This document shows, piece by piece, positions 1-9,335 of a stretch of DNA of 47,803 nt. How positions within the stretch are numbered: position 1 is the first letter of the stretch; each line of letters begins with the position of its first letter. The DNA comes from an uncultured Lysobacteraceae bacterium (GTDB lineage Bacteria; Pseudomonadota; Gammaproteobacteria; Xanthomonadales; Xanthomonadaceae): assembly GCA_946480825.1 (NCBI GenBank), contig CAMLLG010000030.1:1-47803 (forward strand). The letters run 5' to 3'. The notes under the pieces are model-generated. The model was not told the DNA's origin. It ran no database searches and was given only the letters and a program-made list of their open reading frames with translations. The position numbers and the translations under genes were made by a program.

Positions 1-1131
1 TTCGCCGACACCGGCGCGATCGGCGGCAGCGCCTCGCACGAATTCCACGTGCTGGCCGATTCCGGCGAAGACGCGATCGCCTTCTCCGACGGTTCGGATT
101 ATGCGGCGAACGTCGAGCTGGCCGAAGCGGTGTCGCCGGGCGAACGCGCGGCGGCGAGCGAAGCGATGCGCAAGGTCGACACGCCGACGCAGAAGACCTG
201 CGAAGACGTCGCCGCGCTGCTGGGCATTCCGCTGCAGCGCACGGTGAAATCGGTCGCGCTGATGGGCGTCGACGCCGAAGGCGCGTCGCAGTTCGTGCTG
301 GCGCTGGTGCGCGGCGATCACGTGGTCAACGAGATCAAGCTGGCGAAACTGCCGGGCCTCGCCGAGTATCGCCTCGCCACCGAAGCGGAGATTCTCGAAC
401 ATCTCGGCAGCGAGCCCGGTTTCCTCGGCCCCGTCGTGCCGAAAAAAACCATCCGCGTGATCGCCGACCGCTGCGTCGCCGCGATGCACGATTTCGTGGT
501 CGGCGCGAACGAGCCCGGTTTCCACATCGCCGGCGTGAACTGGGGCCGCGATCTGCCCGAAGCCGATGACGTCGCCGACATCCGCAACGTCGTCGCCGGC
601 GATCCCTCGCCCGATGGCCAGGGCACGCTGGGCATCGCCCGCGGTATCGAAGTCGGCCACGTCTTCGCGCTGGGCCGCAAATATTCCGAAGCGATGAAGT
701 GCACCGTGCTCGATGCGAACGGCAAGACCGCGACGCCGGCGATGGGCTGTTACGGCATCGGCGTGAGCCGGATCGTGGCCGCCGCGATCGAACAGAATCA
801 CGACGATGCCGGCATCGTCTGGCCGGACGCGATGGCGCCTTGGCAGGTCGCGGTGTGCGTGATCAATCCGAAGAACGACGCGGGCGTGGCTGCGGCCGCG
901 CAGGCGCTGTACGACGAACTCAACGCCGCCGGCGTCGAAACCGCGCTCGACGACCGCGGCCTGCGTCCGGGCGCGATGTTCGCCGACATCGAACTGATCG
1001 GCATTCCGCATCGCGTGGTGGTATCCGAACGCGGTCTCGCCGCCGGCACGTTCGAATATCGCGCGCGCCGCGCCAGCGAGGCCGAATCGCTGGACCGCGA
1101 CGCATTGCTGCAGCGTCTGACCGGCCGCTGA
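1..1131 (+). CDS. proS: Prolyl-tRNA synthetase, C-terminal two thirds (5' end outside window)
   Basis: Charges tRNA-Pro with proline in the cytoplasm. The reading frame is open from base 1, so the N-terminal third of the class II catalytic domain is missing only because the window starts inside the gene. The first residues ([18 protein letters not shown]) match the class II ProRS core just before the inserted domain. Roughly residues 55-190 of the visible part form the YbaK-like INS domain that hydrolyses misacylated Ala-tRNA-Pro (start near [17 protein letters not shown]), so this is the bacterial-type enzyme. Motif 3 ([16 protein letters not shown]) and the anticodon-binding domain ([12 protein letters not shown] onward) follow. 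TGA at 1129-1131. The visible 376 residues fit the last two thirds of a protein usually about 565 residues long. No disruption seen. Confidence 0.97.
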   Translation, partial: FADTGAIGGSASHEFHVLADSGEDAIAFSDGSDYAANVELAEAVSPGERAAASEAMRKVDTPTQKTCEDVAALLGIPLQRTVKSVALMGVDAEGASQFVLALVRGDHVVNEIKLAKLPGLAEYRLATEAEILEHLGSEPGFLGPVVPKKTIRVIADRCVAAMHDFVVGANEPGFHIAGVNWGRDLPEADDVADIRNVVAGDPSPDGQGTLGIARGIEVGHVFALGRKYSEAMKCTVLDANGKTATPAMGCYGIGVSRIVAAAIEQNHDDAGIVWPDAMAPWQVAVCVINPKNDAGVAAAAQALYDELNAAGVETALDDRGLRPGAMFADIELIGIPHRVVVSERGLAAGTFEYRARRASEAESLDRDALLQRLTGR

Positions 1132-1292
1132 TCGCGCGACCAGGTCTGCGAATCAGGCTTTTCCCGAGGCCGCGGACGACCCGTGGCCTCGCCGTTTCCG
1201 GGGCGCGATATCACATCGCACCGCGGATTGCACTATCATCGGCGGTTCCGCGCCGACGCGCGCGGGCATTTCCCCCGTTCCACGGAGTACAC

Positions 1293-1658
1293 ATGGCAAT
1301 CGATCTGAAAGGTCTTTCCGCGCAGGAACTGAAGCGTCTGGCGACCGACATCAAGAAGCAGCAGACCGCGCTGAACAAGCGCAAGCCCATCGCCGGCGTG
1401 CGCAAGAAAGTGATCGCCCTGGCCAAGGCCGAGGGTTATACCGTCGCCGAGCTGTTCGGCGGCAAATCCGCGAAAGCGGCGCCGGCCAAGAAGGCCGCCA
1501 AGAAGGGCGCGAAGAAAGCGACGAAGAAAGTCGCGCCGAAATATCGCAACCCCGCGAATGCGAAAGAGACCTGGAGCGGTCGCGGCAAGCAGCCGCTGTG
1601 GCTCGCCGCGCAGGTCAAGAAAGGCAGGAAAGTCGAAGAGTTCCTGATCAAGAAGTAA
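1293..1658 (+). CDS. H-NS-like / histone-like DNA-binding protein
   Basis: Small basic protein of 121 residues, probably a nucleoid-associated DNA-binding protein. Residues 1-50 are a charged helical region (MAIDLKGLSAQELKRLATDI) typical of the oligomerisation part of H-NS relatives. Residues 60-85 are an Ala/Lys-rich linker with AAKK repeats. The C-terminus (KYRNPANAKETWSGRGKQPLW) carries the H-NS DNA-binding signature, in which YRNP...TWSGRGK.P.W is diagnostic. I chose the ATG at 1293 because GGAG sits 6 bases upstream and the H-NS homology starts there; the frame stays open far upstream only as a shadow of proS. A strong terminator follows the stop, so it is probably transcribed on its own. 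Confidence 0.9.
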   Translation: MAIDLKGLSAQELKRLATDIKKQQTALNKRKPIAGVRKKVIALAKAEGYTVAELFGGKSAKAAPAKKAAKKGAKKATKKVAPKYRNPANAKETWSGRGKQPLWLAAQVKKGRKVEEFLIKK

Positions 1659-1694
1659 GTCGGGCCGCGCGCAGGCGCGCATCGTCCGATACCG

Positions 1695-1723
1695 AAAACG
1701 CCGGCTCATCGCCGGCGTTTTTT
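1695..1723 (+). terminator. Rho-independent terminator after the H-NS-like gene
   Basis: Perfect stem AACGCCGGC / GCCGGCGTT with loop TCATC at 1697-1719, extended by flanking A/T pairs, followed by a run of six T. It lies 37 bases after the stop of the H-NS-like gene. Confidence 0.93.
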
Positions 1724-1807
1724 GTTTCTGCACATGGACATCGCAGAACGATCAGCAGAAAAGACCGCACGCTTTTCAGTGGCCACGGATGAAGTCGGAA
1801 CCACTCC

Positions 1808-1884
1808 CTGTAGGAGCGCCGGAAGGCGCGACAGGTCGATGAGAGGCTTACCGCAGCCTGTCGCGCCTTCCGGCGCTCCTGCAG
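1808..1884. repeat. Large inverted repeat, REP-like
   Basis: Two 28-base arms (1808-1835 and 1857-1884) are inverted copies with a single mismatch, separated by 21 bases. The arms contain TAGGAGCGCCGGAAGGCGCG, itself partly palindromic. It sits between the convergent H-NS-like gene and ThrE-type exporter gene. The form resembles the 'TAGGAGCGCC...GCGACA' dispersed palindromes common in Xanthomonas and Lysobacter intergenic regions. It is probably a non-autonomous REP-type element and may also end transcription from both sides. Confidence 0.75.
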
Positions 1885-1940
1885 GATCTTCGGTGACATA
1901 TCCGTCGAGCAGCCTTCGGCTTGGCGATGGACAACGCGAC

Positions 1941-3191
1941 TCAGAGATTCCGTCGCGTCGGAATCAACAGATTGCCGAACAGCAGACCGGCGATCAGCGC
2001 CAGCAGCACGTTCAATGCGGCCAGCATCGCCGCCTGCCCCGCTTCCATGCTCTGCCCCTGCACCACCGCGAGCAGCCCGCGCATGCTGGCGCTGCCGGGC
2101 ACCAGCATGATGATGCCGGGCAGCCGCACCAGCGCGCCGGGGCGATTGAACCAGCGCGCGTAGGCGTTGCCGGCGGCGGTCATCGCCAGCGCGGCCACGA
2201 ACACGCCGATGGTGCTGTCCCATTCGGCGCCGACGAATCGCGAGATCAGATATCCGGTCGCCGCCGACAGCATCACCAGCGGAAAATCGCGGCGGCCGGC
2301 GCGGAACAGCACGGCGAAGGCATAAGTACCGAGCAGCAGCGCGAGCCCTTCCACCCAATGCGGCTGCGGGCGCAGCGCGCGGATCTGCGGGTCCATGCCG
2401 AGCATGCCCGCGGCGGTCAGCGCGACCACCACGCCGATCACCAGCTTGAGGATCGTGCTCATCGCGCCGGCGAAACGCGCGGTGCCGGACACGAGATTCT
2501 GGTTGGTCAGCTCGTTGACCGCGTTGGTCAGCGACATGCCGGGCATCAGCACGATCAGCGACGAAATAATGACCGTGTTGAGATTCAGCGGGCCGACGAG
2601 GCTGGCCACGAGGACCGCGATCGTACCGGCGACCATCGCCGCGATGGCATCGCTGGCTTCCTTCAATCGCGGCCGGTCGCGCGTGGCCCAGTCCAGCACG
2701 CCGATCAGCAGGCCGATCGTGCCGGCGGTGGCGATGTCCAGCCACGGCAGACGCCACAGCCCGGCGACCGCGGCGGCGGACAATCCGAAGGCCAGGATCG
2801 CGATGGCCTGACCGCGCCAGCGCCCGGGCCGATCGAGCGCGCACAACGCAGCGTGGCCGGCATCGAGATCCAGTTCGCCGGACATCACCGCCTCGGCGAT
2901 GCGGTCGGATTCGCAGAGCTTGTAGAGATCGGTCTCGCCGGGCGAGAGGCGGACCACGCGCACGATGTCGCGCGGGCCACCGCCGGCTTCGCCGAAGGAC
3001 AGGATCATGCCGGTCGGGTTCGACCACGCACCGCATTCCAGCCCCAGCTTCGCCGCGACCGCCATCACCGCACCTTCCAGGCGATGCGCGGTGGTGCCGT
3101 AGGCATGCAGGCGACCGGCCAGTTCGACCACGAAATCGACCCGCGCATCGTGATCGTGACGCTGCAGGGCGGCGTTCATGGCGGCGTTCAT
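1941..3191 (-). CDS. Threonine/serine exporter family membrane protein (ThrE type)
   Basis: Probable inner-membrane exporter of threonine/serine or small metabolites. It is 416 residues, the length of one-chain ThrE proteins, which fuse the two parts that are separate in YjjP/YjjB. The N-terminal soluble part (residues 1-130) has the family pattern [20 protein letters not shown] and [11 protein letters not shown]. It is followed by about ten hydrophobic segments, including [21 protein letters not shown] and [21 protein letters not shown]; the LMPG...NA motif is typical of the first half. The start is ambiguous: a 12-base unit is duplicated exactly at the 5' end (3168-3179 and 3180-3191), giving ATG at 3191 and at 3179. 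I keep the upstream one, which has GGGA 8 bases before it. It is convergent with the H-NS-like gene. Confidence 0.88.
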   Translation of the reverse strand: MNAAMNAALQRHDHDARVDFVVELAGRLHAYGTTAHRLEGAVMAVAAKLGLECGAWSNPTGMILSFGEAGGGPRDIVRVVRLSPGETDLYKLCESDRIAEAVMSGELDLDAGHAALCALDRPGRWRGQAIAILAFGLSAAAVAGLWRLPWLDIATAGTIGLLIGVLDWATRDRPRLKEASDAIAAMVAGTIAVLVASLVGPLNLNTVIISSLIVLMPGMSLTNAVNELTNQNLVSGTARFAGAMSTILKLVIGVVVALTAAGMLGMDPQIRALRPQPHWVEGLALLLGTYAFAVLFRAGRRDFPLVMLSAATGYLISRFVGAEWDSTIGVFVAALAMTAAGNAYARWFNRPGALVRLPGIIMLVPGSASMRGLLAVVQGQSMEAGQAAMLAALNVLLALIAGLLFGNLLIPTRRNL

Positions 3192-3258
3192 GGCGGTATT
3201 CCCGGTGGCGGGACGAGAAGGCGGGCATGGTACCCGATCGCCCCGTCGCGCTTCGCCC

Positions 3259-4158
3259 TCAGCCGCGCACTCGCCGCGTCAGCGCGGCCACGAAACGATC
3301 GGCCGCGCCGGGCGCCTGATCGAAGAACAACGAAGGCTCGGTGAGTTCGAGCTCCAGCAGTCGCGGCGCACCGGCGCCATCGCGGATCAGATCGACGCGG
3401 GCGTAGAGCGGCGGCATGGCGTCGCGCACGCGCAGCGCGGCGAGCACCGCATCGCCCACCTGCAATTCGTCGGCTTCGGGCGCACGCGGCGCGATCGCGT
3501 CCGGCAGTCCGGTGTGATCGAGCCCGGCCTCGTCGGGGCGCAGCAGCGCGGCCTTGCGGATCGCATGGCTGAAGGATCCGTCGAAATACAGCAGCGCGGT
3601 TTCGCCGCGGGTATCCACGGCGTCGAGATACGGCTGCAGCATCGCGCTGCGGCCGGCGTCGAGCAGCGCGCCGAGATGATTCGCGGCGGCGAAACTCTGC
3701 GCGCGCCGGTAACGCTGGGTATCGCGGGAGCCTGCGCTGATCGCGGGCTTCACCACCACTTCGGCGGCATCAGGAAACGCGGCGAAGAACGCGTCCAGCG
3801 CCGGCAGCGGCTCGGCGTCGGGTTCGACGAAACGGGTGGGCACCACCGGTACGCCCGCGGCGTCCAGATCGGCAAGATAATGTTTGTCGGTATTCCAGCG
3901 CAGCACCGGCAACGGATTCAGCAACCGGCTGTCGCGATCGACCCGCGCGCACCAGGCCAAGAACGCCGGCAGCCGCTCGACGTAATCCCAGGGCGAGCGC
4001 AGCACCACCGCGTCGTAGCGGGCCCAGGACACGGTGGCGTCGTCCCAGGCGCGGACCTCGGCCGCGAGCCCGGCGCGGTCGCAGGCGGCGAGCAGCGGCG
4101 GCATGTCGTCGTCGAGCGCGGCGGAAGCGATGGCGGTGGCGAAGGCGATGCGGGTCAT
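3259..4158 (-). CDS. ATP-grasp domain protein of unknown substrate
   Basis: A 299-residue protein with the layout of glutathione-synthetase/RimK-like ATP-grasp ligases. The N-terminal pre-ATP-grasp part holds [19 protein letters not shown] and [17 protein letters not shown]. The central ATP-binding part has [17 protein letters not shown] (Lys on the nucleotide strand followed by the small loop). The C-terminus ([20 protein letters not shown]) carries the acidic metal ligands. This is the form of a widespread uncharacterised actinobacterial and xanthomonad family related to the D-cycloserine ligase DcsG; the actual substrate cannot be read from sequence. It is divergent from the CoA-transferase genes across a 129-base gap holding a CGGCCC/GGGCCG hairpin. 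Confidence 0.8.
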   Translation of the reverse strand: MTRIAFATAIASAALDDDMPPLLAACDRAGLAAEVRAWDDATVSWARYDAVVLRSPWDYVERLPAFLAWCARVDRDSRLLNPLPVLRWNTDKHYLADLDAAGVPVVPTRFVEPDAEPLPALDAFFAAFPDAAEVVVKPAISAGSRDTQRYRRAQSFAAANHLGALLDAGRSAMLQPYLDAVDTRGETALLYFDGSFSHAIRKAALLRPDEAGLDHTGLPDAIAPRAPEADELQVGDAVLAALRVRDAMPPLYARVDLIRDGAGAPRLLELELTEPSLFFDQAPGAADRFVAALTRRVRG

Positions 4159-4287
4159 CGGCCCAGTCTACCGGGCCGACATGCCCCAAAGTACGGTGTG
4201 CCCGGTCGTCCGCAGCCGGTAAACTTGCGCGCTCCACGGATCGCCCGTCTGCCCAGGAATCCCCCGCATGCAACGCACGGTGTCGGC

Positions 4288-5007
4288 ATGAGCAACCACA
4301 AGATCTACCCGGATGCAGCCTCCGCGCTGCAAGGCGTCGTCGCCGACGGCCAGACCCTTGCGGTCGGGGGCTTCGGCCTCTGCGGCATCCCCGAAGCCCT
4401 GATCGCCGCGCTGCGCGATTCCGGGGTCAAGGACCTCACCGCGATCTCCAACAACGCGGGCGTCGACGGCTTCGGCCTGGGCATGCTGCTGACCACGCGG
4501 CAGATCCGGAAGATGATTTCGTCCTACGTCGGCGAGAACAAGGAATTCGAACGCCAGTTCCTCTCCGGCGAACTCGAACTCGAATTCAATCCGCAGGGCA
4601 CGCTGGCCGAGCGCCTGCGCGCCGGCGGCGCCGGCATCCCGGCGTTCTACGTGCGCACCGGCTACGGCACGGTGGTCGCCGAGGGCAAGGAAACCCGCCA
4701 GTTCGACGGTCACTGGTACGTGATGGAAACCGCGCTGCGCGCCGACGTCTCGCTGGTGAAGGCGTGGAAGGCCGACAAGGCCGGCAACCTCGTGTTCCGC
4801 AAGACCGCGCGCAACTTCAATCCCGCCTGCGCCATGGCCGGCAAGGTCTGCGTGGTCGAAGTGGAGGAACTGGTGGAGATCGGCGCGATCGATCCCGATC
4901 AGGTCCATCTGCCCGGCATCTATGTCGACCGCATCGTCGTCAACGCGACGCCCGAGAAACGCATCGAACAGCGCACCGTGCGCGCGCATGCCGGAGGAAA
5001 CAACTGA
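4288..5007 (+). CDS. scoA: 3-oxoacid CoA-transferase, subunit A
   Basis: Alpha subunit (239 residues) of a succinyl-CoA:3-ketoacid CoA-transferase, which moves CoA from succinyl-CoA to acetoacetate or a similar oxoacid. N-terminal signature [19 protein letters not shown] is the CoA-transferase family I site. It also has [30 protein letters not shown] and [16 protein letters not shown], all typical of SCOT alpha chains. The subunit B start overlaps the stop (TGATG at 5005-5009), so the two chains are made together. Start at 4288 follows from family alignment; the ribosome binding site is weak. In Xanthomonas this locus is often named lpsI/lpsJ, but the enzyme assignment is clear. Confidence 0.95.
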   Translation: MSNHKIYPDAASALQGVVADGQTLAVGGFGLCGIPEALIAALRDSGVKDLTAISNNAGVDGFGLGMLLTTRQIRKMISSYVGENKEFERQFLSGELELEFNPQGTLAERLRAGGAGIPAFYVRTGYGTVVAEGKETRQFDGHWYVMETALRADVSLVKAWKADKAGNLVFRKTARNFNPACAMAGKVCVVEVEELVEIGAIDPDQVHLPGIYVDRIVVNATPEKRIEQRTVRAHAGGNN

Positions 5008-5636
5008 TGGCCTGGACCCGCGACCAGATGGCCCAGCGCGCCGCGCAGGAACTCAGCGACGGCGCCTACGTCAACCTCGGCATCGGCCTGCCGACGCTCG
5101 TCGCCAACTTCATCCCCGACGGCGTGGACGTGTGGCTGCAGAGCGAGAACGGCCTGCTCGGCATCGGCCCGTTCCCGACCGAGGACGAAGTCGACGCCGA
5201 CCTCATCAACGCCGGCAAGCAGACCGTGACCGCGCGCTCGGGCGCCAGCTATTTCGGCAGCCACGATTCGTTCGCGATGATCCGCGGCGGCCACATCGAT
5301 CTGGCCATCCTCGGCGCCATGCAGGTGACCCACAAGGGCGACCTCGCGAACTGGATGGTGCCCGGCAAGATGGTCAAGGGCATGGGCGGCGCGATGGATC
5401 TGGTGGCCGGCGTCAAACGCGTGGTGGTGCTGATGGAACACACCGCGAAGAACGGCGAGCACAAGATCCTGCCCGAATGCACCCTGCCGCTGACCGGCGT
5501 GGGCGTGGTCGACCGCATCATCACCGAACTTGCGGTCTTCGACGTGACTGCGGACGGCCTTGCGCTGGTCGAAGCCGCGCCGGGCGTCGGCATCGACGAA
5601 CTGCGCGAGAAGACCGGCGTCGCGTTCGCGGCCTGA
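5007..5636 (+). CDS. scoB: 3-oxoacid CoA-transferase, subunit B
   Basis: Beta subunit (209 residues) of the same CoA-transferase. It contains the catalytic glutamate in [14 protein letters not shown] (the SENG motif, whose Glu forms the CoA thioester). It also has [17 protein letters not shown] near the N-terminus and the C-terminal [19 protein letters not shown] typical of SCOT beta chains. GGAGGA lies 9 bases before the ATG inside the end of scoA; the ATG overlaps the scoA TGA by one base, indicating translational coupling. A field of GC-rich hairpins follows the stop. Confidence 0.95.
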   Translation: MAWTRDQMAQRAAQELSDGAYVNLGIGLPTLVANFIPDGVDVWLQSENGLLGIGPFPTEDEVDADLINAGKQTVTARSGASYFGSHDSFAMIRGGHIDLAILGAMQVTHKGDLANWMVPGKMVKGMGGAMDLVAGVKRVVVLMEHTAKNGEHKILPECTLPLTGVGVVDRIITELAVFDVTADGLALVEAAPGVGIDELREKTGVAFAA

Positions 5637-5650
5637 GCCACGCACTCCCA

Positions 5651-5756
5651 TCGGCGCTTCGCGCCGAGCGCTCCCCTCCATCGGCGCTGCGCGCCGAACC
5701 CGCCCCCTCCCGTCGGCGCTTCGCGCCGATCTCCCTCCCCCGCGTGCGGGGGAGGG
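5651..5756. repeat. Three short palindromes plus a CCCTCCCCC/GGGGGAGGG hairpin
   Basis: TCGGCGCTTCGCGCCGA occurs at 5651-5667 and 5713-5729, with a one-base variant (CTGC) at 5681-5697; each is a self-complementary hairpin. They are followed by a 9-bp perfect stem at 5733-5756 with loop GCGTGC. The spacers are C/T-rich. Mosaic repeats of this kind are common in Xanthomonadaceae intergenic DNA; here they separate scoB from algH and may end scoB transcription. Confidence 0.8.
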
Positions 5757-5797
5757 TCGGGGTGGGGGTTGTGGACGCATGGCCTTACAATGGGCCC

Positions 5798-6364
5798 ATG
5801 CTGCCCGAGCCCACGCCCCTCGCCAATCAGCTGCTGATCGCGCTGCCGTCCTTGGCGGACCCCAACTTTTCCCGCGCGGTGGCGCTGATCTGCCAGCACG
5901 ACGCCGACGGCGCGATGGGTCTGGTGGTCAATCGTCCCTCCGAATACACCCTCGGCGACGTGCTCGAACAGATGGGCATCGCCGGTGGCGACCCGCACCT
6001 GCTCGAACGCCGCGTGCTCGCCGGCGGCCCGGTGCATCCCGAGCGCGGCTTCGTGCTGCACGACGGCAAGGCGCGCTGGGATTCGACCCTGCAGATCGCC
6101 GACGGCCTGTACGTCACCACCTCGCGCGACGTGCTCGAAGCGCTCGCCCGCGGCGACGGGCCCACCCAGTCCACCGTGGTTCTCGGTTGCGCCGGCTGGG
6201 GCGCGGGACAGCTCGAACAGGAACTGTCGGAGAACACCTGGCTCACCGCCGACAGCGACCCCGAACTGCTGTTCTCGCTGCCGCTGGACGCGCGCTGGCA
6301 TGCCGCGGCGGGTCGGATCGGGGTCGATCTCAATCGGGTCATGGATTACAGCGGTCATGCCTGA
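5798..6364 (+). CDS. algH: AlgH/YqgE family protein (UPF0301)
   Basis: Conserved 188-residue protein of the AlgH/YqgE family. Its biochemical role is not firmly established; in Pseudomonas it affects alginate production. It has the family pattern [49 protein letters not shown] and [14 protein letters not shown]. Length and order match the family. It lies directly before ruvX-type genes, as in many gammaproteobacteria where yqgE precedes yqgF, with one exonuclease gene inserted here. The next gene starts 8 bases before its stop. Confidence 0.93.
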   Translation: MLPEPTPLANQLLIALPSLADPNFSRAVALICQHDADGAMGLVVNRPSEYTLGDVLEQMGIAGGDPHLLERRVLAGGPVHPERGFVLHDGKARWDSTLQIADGLYVTTSRDVLEALARGDGPTQSTVVLGCAGWGAGQLEQELSENTWLTADSDPELLFSLPLDARWHAAAGRIGVDLNRVMDYSGHA

Positions 6365-6956
6365 GCCGGTGTCCGGCCCCGCGTTCGCGCATTACCTGGT
6401 CATCGATTTCGAAGCGACCTGCTGCGACCGGGGCACCGTTCCCCGCGACGCGATGGAAATCATCGAATTCGGCGCGGTGATGGTCGATGCCGGCGATTTC
6501 CGCATCGTCGACGAATTCCAGAGCTTCGTGCGCCCGCTGCGGCATCCGCGGCTCACCGGCTTCTGCACGCAGCTGACCTCGATCCGGCAGGCGGACGTGG
6601 ACGCCGCGCCGACGTTTCCCGACTGCGTCGCCGCGTTCGAATCGTGGCTGGGCCGCCATCGCGATGCCGCGTTCTGCTCCTGGGGCGATTACGACCGCAA
6701 CCAACTGCAGCGGGACTGCGATTTCCACCGGATCGCGAATCCGGTTTCGGCACCGCATCGCAACGTCAAACGTCTGTTCTCCGAGCGTCGGCGTCTGAAA
6801 AAAAAATACGGTCTGGCCGAGGCGGTCGCGAGTGTCGGGCTGGCGTTCTCCGGCACCCACCACCGCGGCATCGACGATGCCCGCAACATCGCGCGCCTGC
6901 TGCCGTTCGTGTTCGGCGATGCGCGTCCGGGCGACCACACGGAGCGCGCCGGATGA
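6357..6956 (+). CDS. 3'-5' exonuclease, DEDDh type (Eri1/KapD-like)
   Basis: A 199-residue exonuclease-fold protein likely to trim RNA or DNA 3' ends. Exo I is [12 protein letters not shown] (Asp17 and Glu19). Exo II lies around [16 protein letters not shown]. Exo III is [14 protein letters not shown], with the DEDDh histidine and final Asp. The insertion [22 protein letters not shown] and the [16 protein letters not shown] segment resemble the Eri1/KapD/ERI-1 subgroup more than DnaQ or RNase T. The ATG at 6357 overlaps algH by 8 bases, and its TGA overlaps the ruvX ATG in ATGA (6953-6956), so algH, this gene and ruvX form one coupled run. Confidence 0.88.
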   Translation: MPEPVSGPAFAHYLVIDFEATCCDRGTVPRDAMEIIEFGAVMVDAGDFRIVDEFQSFVRPLRHPRLTGFCTQLTSIRQADVDAAPTFPDCVAAFESWLGRHRDAAFCSWGDYDRNQLQRDCDFHRIANPVSAPHRNVKRLFSERRRLKKKYGLAEAVASVGLAFSGTHHRGIDDARNIARLLPFVFGDARPGDHTERAG

Positions 6957-7426
6957 GCGTTCCGCACGACGGCACGGTGCTCGGTTTCGACGTCGGCGCG
7001 CGCCGGATCGGGGTCGCGGTCGGCACCGGTTTCGGGCTCGGCGCGCGCGCGCTGGCGGTGGTCGACGTACACGACGACCAGATCGACTGGAAGGCGGTCG
7101 AGAAGCTGCATCGCGAATGGCGCCCGGCGGGCTTCATCGTCGGCGACCCGATGACCCTGGACGGCGGCGACCAGCCGATCCGCGCCCGCGCCCGCGCGTT
7201 CGCGCAGGCACTGCGCGCGCGCTTCGGATTGCCGGTCGCGATGATGGACGAACGCAACAGTTCGCAGGAGGCCGCGCAGCGCTTCGCCGCCGATCGCGCC
7301 GACGGCAGACGCAAACGTCGCGACGCCGAATTGCTGGACGCGGTGGCCGCGGCGGTGATCGTCGAACGCTGGCTGGCCGCGCCGCACGACGCCATCCTGC
7401 TTGATGACATCCTGCTTGAGGAGTGA
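6953..7426 (+). CDS. ruvX: Putative pre-16S rRNA nuclease / Holliday junction resolvase-like RuvX (YqgF)
   Basis: YqgF-family RNase H-fold nuclease, 157 residues, implicated in 16S rRNA 5'-end maturation. Key features are TVLGFDVGARRIGVAVG (first catalytic Asp), GFIVGDPMTLDGGDQP, VAMMDERNSSQEA (second acidic site, normally DER.S/T) and DAELLDAVAAAVIVERWL (third Asp). Length is somewhat above the E. coli protein (138) because of a short C-terminal tail. It overlaps the exonuclease by 4 bases; pyrB starts 7 bases after its stop. Confidence 0.93.
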   Translation: MSVPHDGTVLGFDVGARRIGVAVGTGFGLGARALAVVDVHDDQIDWKAVEKLHREWRPAGFIVGDPMTLDGGDQPIRARARAFAQALRARFGLPVAMMDERNSSQEAAQRFAADRADGRRKRRDAELLDAVAAAVIVERWLAAPHDAILLDDILLEE

Positions 7427-7433
7427 GGCGCCC

Positions 7434-8426
7434 ATGACGCTGTTCCCGAACACGCTCGGCTACAAATCCGAACTGCAGACCGACCCCGAGGGCGTGCTGC
7501 ATCATCTGCTCACGCTGGACGGCATGAGCCGGGTGACGTTGTCGCGGCTGCTCGACCGCGCGCAGGCCTTCATCGACAGCGACGCCACGCCGGACAAGAT
7601 CGCGGCGAACGCGCTCCGCGGCGTCGCGGTCTGCACCCTGTTCTTCGAACCGTCCACGCGCACGCGCCTGAGTTTCCAGCGCGCGGCGCAGCGGCTGGGC
7701 GCGGACGTGCTGAACTTCGACGCCGCCACCTCGTCCACCACCAAGGGCGAGACCGCGCGCGACACGCTGAAGAACATCGAGGCGATGGGCGTGCGCGGCT
7801 TCGTCATTCGCCATCACGAGGACGGCGTGCTCAACGAACTCGCGCGCCACGTCGATCCCGGCACCCGCATCGTCAATGCCGGCGACGGCCGCAGCGCGCA
7901 CCCGACTCAGGGCCTGCTCGACATGCTGACCCTGCGCCAGGCCAAGGGCGAAGACTTTTCGCGGCTGAAGGTCGCGATCGTCGGCGACGTGCTGCATTCG
8001 CGGGTCGCGCGCTCCGACCTGCACGCGCTGCGCACGCTCGGCGCAGCGGACATCCGCGTCTGCGGCCCCGCCTCGCTGCTGCCCCCGGTGGACGACAGCG
8101 GCGGCATGCTGCACGGCTGCACGGTGACGCACGATTTCGACGAAGCGCTGGACGGCGTCGACGTGCTGATGATGCTGCGCCTGCAGCGCGAACGGATGAC
8201 CCAGGGTCTGGTGACATCGCTGGAGGACTATCACCGCGATTACGGCCTGACCGAAGCGCGCCTGACACGCGCCGCGCCCGATGCGGTGGTGATGCATCCG
8301 GGACCGATGAACCGCGGCGTGGAGATCGACGACGCCGTCGCCGACGGCCCGCGCTCGCTGATCCTGCGTCAGGTCGCGAACGGTGTGGCGGTGCGGATGG
8401 CGGTGCTGGAGACGCTGCTCGCTTGA
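7434..8426 (+). CDS. pyrB: Aspartate carbamoyltransferase catalytic subunit
   Basis: Condenses carbamoyl phosphate with aspartate, the committed step of pyrimidine synthesis. The 330 residues contain the carbamoyl-phosphate site FFEPSTRTRLSFQRAAQRLG, the KGET loop (SSTTKGETARDTLKN), RHHEDG, AGDGRSAHPTQGLLDMLT, VAIVGDVLHSRVARS and the closing MHPGPMNRGVEI. The start at 7434 is preceded by GAGGAGTGAGG. There is no pyrI-like regulatory subunit next to it and no pyrC-like pseudo-enzyme downstream, so partner subunits, if any, lie elsewhere. It converges with the next minus-strand gene with only 21 bases between stops. Confidence 0.96.
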   Translation: MTLFPNTLGYKSELQTDPEGVLHHLLTLDGMSRVTLSRLLDRAQAFIDSDATPDKIAANALRGVAVCTLFFEPSTRTRLSFQRAAQRLGADVLNFDAATSSTTKGETARDTLKNIEAMGVRGFVIRHHEDGVLNELARHVDPGTRIVNAGDGRSAHPTQGLLDMLTLRQAKGEDFSRLKVAIVGDVLHSRVARSDLHALRTLGAADIRVCGPASLLPPVDDSGGMLHGCTVTHDFDEALDGVDVLMMLRLQRERMTQGLVTSLEDYHRDYGLTEARLTRAAPDAVVMHPGPMNRGVEIDDAVADGPRSLILRQVANGVAVRMAVLETLLA

Positions 8427-8447
8427 TGCGCCGACCGTGCGCGGGAT

Positions 8448-9266
8448 TCAGCGCACGCGGGTCGCGTGTTCGATCATGAGCGTCTTGATCTCCTCGTAGC
8501 GCGCGCCGAAGTCGACCGGATCGAGATAGACGTCGCCGCGTCCTCCGGTCTGCGCCCGCAGCACGCCCCCCGCGAAACGTACCACGGCCGCGAGAATGGG
8601 GTTGTAGCGGGCGACGTAACGCTCGCCATCGCGCAACACCACGACGAGTACGGCGCGCGGGGCCGCCGCGCCATTGCCGCCGGTGGACACGACCCGATCT
8701 TCCTTGATGTCGACCACGTCCTCCCAGCGGATCAGCCCGGGCGACGTATCGCCCGGCTGATACACGAATCCCTTGCGGGTCAGCACGAACCACGGCGGAT
8801 TGCGCACCGCGCGCACCGTAAAGGCCACCAGCAGAAATGCCCAGACGACCGTGAAGAAACCGACCACCGCCCGCCATTCCAGCGTCGGCGGTTGCGCGGG
8901 CGGATCGAAGGCATCGCCCGGCTGCGCCTGCAGATCAAGCGCATAGGCGACGATCGCCGCGAAAATCAGCAGCACGACGACCAGCACGACGCTGCCCGCA
9001 CGCGAGTTCCGCAATTCCAGCACCACCTCGCCCGCGTCCGCAGGCACCGCGGGCCGGCGCAGGCTGCCGAAGAAGTGCAGCAGCAATCCGAGCACCATCA
9101 CCGAGAGGATCGCGAGCACCGCGAACAGGAACCCGCGTTCGATCGCTTCGGCCCAGCGCAGGGCGCCGGGATACCGTATCGCCACGAGGGCGCCGAGGAT
9201 CGTCATGATCGTGATCGCGAGCGCGACCCAGCGCAGCCGTGCCACCCATGTGTTCGCATCCGCCAT
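8448..9266 (-). CDS. Membrane protein of unknown function, PH-like domain
   Basis: A 272-residue protein not assigned to a characterised family. Four hydrophobic segments are visible, in two pairs: about residues 12-30 and 45-65 (WVALAITIMTILGALVAI; FLFAVLAILSVMVLGLLLHF), then about 95-112 and 132-152 (VVLVVVLLIFAAIVAYAL; AVVGFFTVVWAFLLVAFTV). The soluble C-terminal 100 residues run WFVLTRKGFVYQ...GLIRWEDVVDIKEDRV...VLVVVLRDGERYVARY. The pattern 'strand, W.DI..i, strand' is that of small bacterial PH-like domains of membrane proteins (STM3941 type); this is inference. It is separated from the desaturase gene by 69 bases on the same strand, so co-transcription is possible. Confidence 0.72.
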   Translation of the reverse strand: MADANTWVARLRWVALAITIMTILGALVAIRYPGALRWAEAIERGFLFAVLAILSVMVLGLLLHFFGSLRRPAVPADAGEVVLELRNSRAGSVVLVVVLLIFAAIVAYALDLQAQPGDAFDPPAQPPTLEWRAVVGFFTVVWAFLLVAFTVRAVRNPPWFVLTRKGFVYQPGDTSPGLIRWEDVVDIKEDRVVSTGGNGAAAPRAVLVVVLRDGERYVARYNPILAAVVRFAGGVLRAQTGGRGDVYLDPVDFGARYEEIKTLMIEHATRVR

Positions 9267-9335
9267 CGTCCGCCCCTCCCGTCGATCGCGCGACGCTAGC
9301 AGCCGCGGCGGTCGCGGACAACCGGTGCCTGCAGA

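Noticed and set aside
1166..1190. Hairpin GAGGCC...GGCCTC after proS as a terminator
   Set aside because: The stem is imperfect and no T-run follows on either strand.
699..1658. 319-residue frame ending in the H-NS-like protein
   Set aside because: The first 198 codons overlap proS in another frame and are Arg-rich noise; the real start is the ATG at 1293 with GGAG upstream.
1722..3344. 540-residue plus-strand open frame
   Set aside because: It lies antisense to the ThrE-type exporter gene, is Arg/His/Gln-rich without domain features, and has no ribosome binding site. The exporter frame shows clear membrane helices and family motifs.
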